In this document: positions 60,213 to 64,000 of the stretch, one piece after another | How positions within the stretch are numbered: the stretch's first letter is position 1 | Layout: each line of letters opens with the position of its first letter | Origin: Akkermansiaceae bacterium | GTDB taxonomy: Bacteria; Verrucomicrobiota; Verrucomicrobiia; Verrucomicrobiales; Akkermansiaceae | Direction: 5' to 3' | Assembly (NCBI GenBank): GCA_018402445.1 | Contig: JAGYIT010000017.1 | Span: 434,001-498,000 of the forward strand | Length of the DNA stretch: 64,000 nt | Made by a program: the position numbers and the translations under genes | The notes under the pieces: generated by a model | The model's input: the letters and a program-made list of their open reading frames with translations, nothing else | Database searches by the model: none | Told to the model about the DNA's origin: nothing

Positions 60213-61427
60213 ATGATAGGACTTCTCGGGATCTTTGCGCTGCTATTGGCGGCGTATGCGCTGTGCGACAACCGGAAGGTGATTCGCTGGCGGACGGTGG
60301 GGACGGCGCTGGCTTTGCAGGTACTGATCGGGTGGGTGGTGTTCGCGGTGCCGGCGGGGCGGGATGCCTTGGCGGCGCTGAGCACGGGGGTGACGAACGC
60401 GATCGGAGCAGGGCAGGAGGGGGTGGATTTCCTTTTCGGCGGACTGACGCGAGACGGGGGCGGCTCCATCGGCTTCGTGTTCGCGCTGCGGGTGCTGCCG
60501 ATGATCATTTTCTTCTCCTCCCTCATCGCCGTGCTCTATCACCTGAAAATCATGGGGCTGGTGATCCGTTTCCTCGGCGGCGGGCTCAAGAAACTTCTGG
60601 GGACGAGCCGGGCGGAGTCGCTCTCCGCGGCGGCGAACATTTTCGTGGGGCAGACGGAGGCCCCGCTGGTGGTGAAACCTTATATTTCCCGAATGACCCG
60701 CTCGGAGCTGTTCGCGGTGATGGTCGGCGGGCTGGCGAGCGTGGCGGGATCGATTCTCGCCGGTTACGTGGCGCTGGGGGTGGATATCAAATACCTGATC
60801 GCCGCGTCATTCATGGCCGCGCCGGGCGGGCTGCTTTTCGCGAAGCTGATGAAACCGGAAACGGAGACACCCGTGGAGGGTCGGCTGGATTTCTCGGAGG
60901 GCGATGAGAAGCCCGCGAACGTGGTGGACGCCGCCGCGCTCGGCGCGTCCACCGGCCTCAAGCTCGCGCTCAACGTCGGGGCGATGCTGCTGGCGTTCAT
61001 CGGCCTCATCGCGCTCCTGAACCTGATGCTCGGCGGCATCGGCGGATGGTTCGGAAACGACGACCTCAGCCTCCAGGTCATCCTCGGCTGGTGCTTCGCA
61101 CCCATCGCGTGGCTGATCGGGATGCCGTGGGGCGATGCGGTGAACGGCGGCAGCCTGATCGGCCAGAAGCTGATTCTCAATGAGTTCGTCGCCTACGTGC
61201 AATACATCGAGTGGCGTCCGGGTTTCTCCCCCAAGTCGGAGGCCATCGCGGCGGTGGCGCTGTGCGGCTTCGCGAACCTTTCCTCCATCGCCATCCTCCT
61301 CGGCGGCCTCGGCGGCATGGCCCCGAACCGCAGGTCGGAGATCGCCCGCTTAGGTTTCCTGGCAGTCATCGCCGGGACTTTCTCCAACCTCACCAGTGCG
61401 GCCATCGTCGGGCTGTTCGTGGGGTGA
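60213..61427 (+). CDS. Concentrative nucleoside transporter (NupC/CNT family)
   Basis: [82 protein letters not shown]. Confidence 0.93.
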   Translation: MIGLLGIFALLLAAYALCDNRKVIRWRTVGTALALQVLIGWVVFAVPAGRDALAALSTGVTNAIGAGQEGVDFLFGGLTRDGGGSIGFVFALRVLPMIIFFSSLIAVLYHLKIMGLVIRFLGGGLKKLLGTSRAESLSAAANIFVGQTEAPLVVKPYISRMTRSELFAVMVGGLASVAGSILAGYVALGVDIKYLIAASFMAAPGGLLFAKLMKPETETPVEGRLDFSEGDEKPANVVDAAALGASTGLKLALNVGAMLLAFIGLIALLNLMLGGIGGWFGNDDLSLQVILGWCFAPIAWLIGMPWGDAVNGGSLIGQKLILNEFVAYVQYIEWRPGFSPKSEAIAAVALCGFANLSSIAILLGGLGGMAPNRRSEIARLGFLAVIAGTFSNLTSAAIVGLFVG

Positions 61428-61556
61428 AATTTCCCCTTGAAGTAATCTTTTGAACATGTATCCGGGCGGCGTTTCATGGAAACGCACACTCCTCACAACA
61501 AGCTGCTAAAGACCCATTTCAGATAAGATACCTCCCGTCCGCTCCAGCGGAAAATC

Positions 61557-62250
61557 ATGGACGCTGCGCTGGCGAGCCGCGATGTGCTCGCCGCCACCCT
61601 CCGCAATTCCGGCATCCTCGCCGGATCGCGCTCAGAGAAAGTCCTCGCGAAGCGCCACGATCAGCTCAGCACCGAAGGCATCGGCAAGAAACACTCCGCC
61701 GCGAAGTGGGCGGAGCTCGCCCGGCAGTTCGCGCGGAAAGGCCTGATCGAGATTGAGAGCGGCGCGTTTCCCACTGTCACCACCATCGCCGAGGGCATAG
61801 CGTTCCTGCGAGAAAAACGCCGCGTTTCTGGGAATCCCCGGCGTGGGAGAACGCAAGCTCGCGGATTACGGCTCGGTTTTCATGAGTGGTATTGCTACTT
61901 TTCTCGAAACCAAAGAGTGCCGCCCCTTCGCCCCGCTAGTTAGTTTCACTTTCACATCACCGCCCAAGCTTCCCAACCCCGGCGTGAACTCCACCGCTCA
62001 GCTCAGCCTGGAGATGTGGCGCGCCGGGAGAACCATCGACGAGATCGCCGCCGAGCGCGGCCTCTCGCCGGTTACCATCGAAGGCCATCTAGCACCGGCC
62101 ATCGCGAATGGCGAAGCTATCAATCCACGCGTTTTCTACACCGCAGAGAAGGAGGAGGAAAATCCTTGCTTTCCGCACGTTTCCCCGCTTCATTCCGCCC
62201 ACCTAGGACGGGCTGGCGATGAACGCTGGCTCCATCCCTTACCAAAATGA
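61557..62250 (+). pseudogene. Decayed C-terminal fragment of a RecQ-type helicase (RQC, HRDC remnant, HTH_40-like)
   Basis: Frame of 61557-61943: SGILAGSRSEKVLAKRHDQLSTEGIGKKHSAAKWAELARQFARKGLIEI; frame of 61843-62250: GVGERKLADYGSVFMSGIATFLE ... TAQLSLEMWRAGRTIDEIAAERGLSPVTIEGHLAPAIANGEAI; no helicase motor. Confidence 0.75.
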
Positions 62251-62516
62251 GCGTAAAAGCAGAACAACAGGCAATCGACCTCGCGTCGTACAAAATCAAC
62301 GAGAATGACACCGGCAGCGCCCCTTACCAGGTGGCCTTGCTTACCAAGCGGATCCTTGAGCTCACCGAGCATCTCCTGATTCACAAGAAGGATTTCGCCT
62401 CCCGCCGTGGACTCCTGAAAATGGTTTCCCAGCGCCGCAAGCTCCTTGATTACGTCAAGGCCAAGGACGAGGAGAAATACCAGAAGCTCATCGGAGATCT
62501 CGGCCTCCGCCGCTAA
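62247..62516 (+). CDS. rpsO: 30S ribosomal protein S15
   Basis: [67 protein letters not shown]. Confidence 0.96.
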   Translation: MSVKAEQQAIDLASYKINENDTGSAPYQVALLTKRILELTEHLLIHKKDFASRRGLLKMVSQRRKLLDYVKAKDEEKYQKLIGDLGLRR

Positions 62517-62539
62517 TAACCAACGAATTTCGCAAAAGC

Positions 62540-62564
62540 AGCCACGGGAGCCTCTCCCGTGGCT
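62540..62564 (+). promoter_or_regulatory. Strong hairpin between rpsO and pnp (AGCCACGGGAG-CCT-CTCCCGTGGCT)
   Basis: 11-bp perfect stem with 3-nt loop 23 bp after the rpsO stop; no U-run, so attenuator/processing site rather than a clear intrinsic terminator. Confidence 0.65.
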
Positions 62565-62687
62565 GTCTCGCAAAAAGGGTGCGCGCTTCACCACCGCCCC
62601 CTCGGGAAAGTCCCGGAAAACTGATAGCCCGGATCGCACACGGCGGCCCGGCTTTGACGCAAAGCAACAAGAAGAAAACAAACGAAA

Positions 62688-64000
62688 ATGAACATCCATT
62701 CCACCACGATCGACGTTGGGACGAACCCGATCACAATCGAAACCGGCAAACTCGCCAAACTCGCCGATGGCGCAGTAACCGTCCGCTGCGGAGAAACGAT
62801 CATTCTGGTCACCGCCGTATCCGCCACCAAGGTGAAATCAGGCCAGACTTGGTTCCCCCTTTCCGTAGAATACAAGGAGAAGGCCACCGCCGCCGGTGTC
62901 TTCCCCGGAGGCTACTTCAAGCGCGAAGGCCGCCCCACCGAGAAGGAAATCCTCACCTGCCGCATGACAGACCGGCCGCTGCGCCCGCTGTTTCCGAAAG
63001 GCTACCTCTATGAAACGCAGATCGTCGCCATCCTGCTCAGCGCGGACGGCATCAACGATTCCGATATCCTATCGATGAACGGCGCCTCCGCCGCGCTTGC
63101 GATTTCCGACATTCCCTTCGCCGGCCCGATCGGTGCAGTGCGCGTCGGCCGCGTCGATGGTGAATTTGTCATCAACCCGACCCATGACGAGCGCGCCGAG
63201 AGCGACCTCGACCTCATCTACGTTGGCAACAAGACCGACGTCATCATGATCGAAGGCCAAGCCGACGAGCTTCCCGAGGAGGACTTCATCAAGTCCCTCC
63301 ATTTCGCCCAAGCGGCTGTGACCAAACTTGTAGAAGCCCAGGAGGAACTCGTCGCGAAATGCGGCAAGACCAAGCGCGAATACGAACTCACGCTCGCGAA
63401 GGAAAACCTGCTTGAGATCGCCTACGAAATCGCCGGCGACCGCATCGAAGCCGCCATCTACGCACCTTCGAAAACCGAGCGCTCCAAGAAAGTCGGTGCC
63501 CTCCGCGATGAGGTCGAAAAAGCGATCAAGGAGCGCGCTCCCGAAGCCAACGATTTCGACGTCGAGCAAGCCTTCGAATACCTCCAGAAAAAGGCGTTCC
63601 GCATCTCCATCATGGAGAAAGGCGTCCGCGCGGACGGCCGTTCCATCGGCGATCTCCGCCCGCTCTACGGCGAAGTTGGCACCCTGCCGCGCGTCCACGG
63701 CTCCGCCATTTTCGCCCGCGGCGAAACACAGGCTCTCGCGATCACCACCCTCGCTCCGGCTGACGAAAAACAACATTTCGACAACTACGCGGGCGGCGAG
63801 GACGAGAAGCGTTTCATCCTCCACTACAACTTCCCTCCGTTCTCCGTCGGTGAGTGCGGACGCATGGGCGGCATCAACCGCCGCGAGATCGGCCACGGCT
63901 CCCTCGCCGAGCGATCGATCGAGCCGGTGATCCCCGAGGAATCAGTGTTCCCCTACGCGATCCGCGTTTCCTCTGAGGTCATGGAGTCGAACGGCTCCAC
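62688..64000 (+). CDS. pnp: Polyribonucleotide nucleotidyltransferase (PNPase), truncated by window end
   Basis: ETGKLAKLADGAVTVRCGETIILVTAVSATK; AGVFPGGYFKREGRPTEKEILTCRMTDRPLRPLFPKGY; SVGECGRMGGINRREIGHG. Confidence 0.96.
   Translation, partial: MNIHSTTIDVGTNPITIETGKLAKLADGAVTVRCGETIILVTAVSATKVKSGQTWFPLSVEYKEKATAAGVFPGGYFKREGRPTEKEILTCRMTDRPLRPLFPKGYLYETQIVAILLSADGINDSDILSMNGASAALAISDIPFAGPIGAVRVGRVDGEFVINPTHDERAESDLDLIYVGNKTDVIMIEGQADELPEEDFIKSLHFAQAAVTKLVEAQEELVAKCGKTKREYELTLAKENLLEIAYEIAGDRIEAAIYAPSKTERSKKVGALRDEVEKAIKERAPEANDFDVEQAFEYLQKKAFRISIMEKGVRADGRSIGDLRPLYGEVGTLPRVHGSAIFARGETQALAITTLAPADEKQHFDNYAGGEDEKRFILHYNFPPFSVGECGRMGGINRREIGHGSLAERSIEPVIPEESVFPYAIRVSSEVMESNGS

Overview
This 64 kb, GC-rich window looks like a chromosomal segment from a Verrucomicrobiota-type (PVC group) bacterium. 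The evidence is PVC heme-binding/HEAT proteins, PEP-CTERM/autotransporter-repeat proteins, Tat-exported Gfo/Idh/MocA oxidoreductases, SHD1 domains and several RAYT-type Y1 transposases. Housekeeping genes include menB, menA, malQ, rimK-like, ndk, Sua5/YrdC, pcp, sucA, sucB, pdxA, rpsO and pnp (truncated by the window end), plus tRNA-Ile2(CAU)-like and tRNA-Ala(CGC). The accessory content is rich. An AbiE-like pair (1-1685) has a perfect 12-bp inverted-repeat operator candidate. Directly upstream and co-oriented is a sigma54 activator whose N-terminus resembles the RtcR-type CARF sensor. This is the strongest candidate for an undescribed system. Other accessory features: UPF0175/DUF3368 and HicBA TA pairs; an orphan addiction-module protein splitting menB from menA; three different RAYTs, one between two copies of a 150-bp palindromic element and one bounded by 29-bp inverted repeats; a three-copy structured dispersed repeat; a probable in-frame REP insertion inside malQ; and relics of RecQ, an AbiEii-like nucleotidyltransferase, an IS transposase and a RAYT tail. 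Several otherwise conserved genes carry single-base frameshifts, some at homopolymers. Sequencing error should be excluded before calling these pseudogenes. All family calls are by reading motifs; no database search was run.
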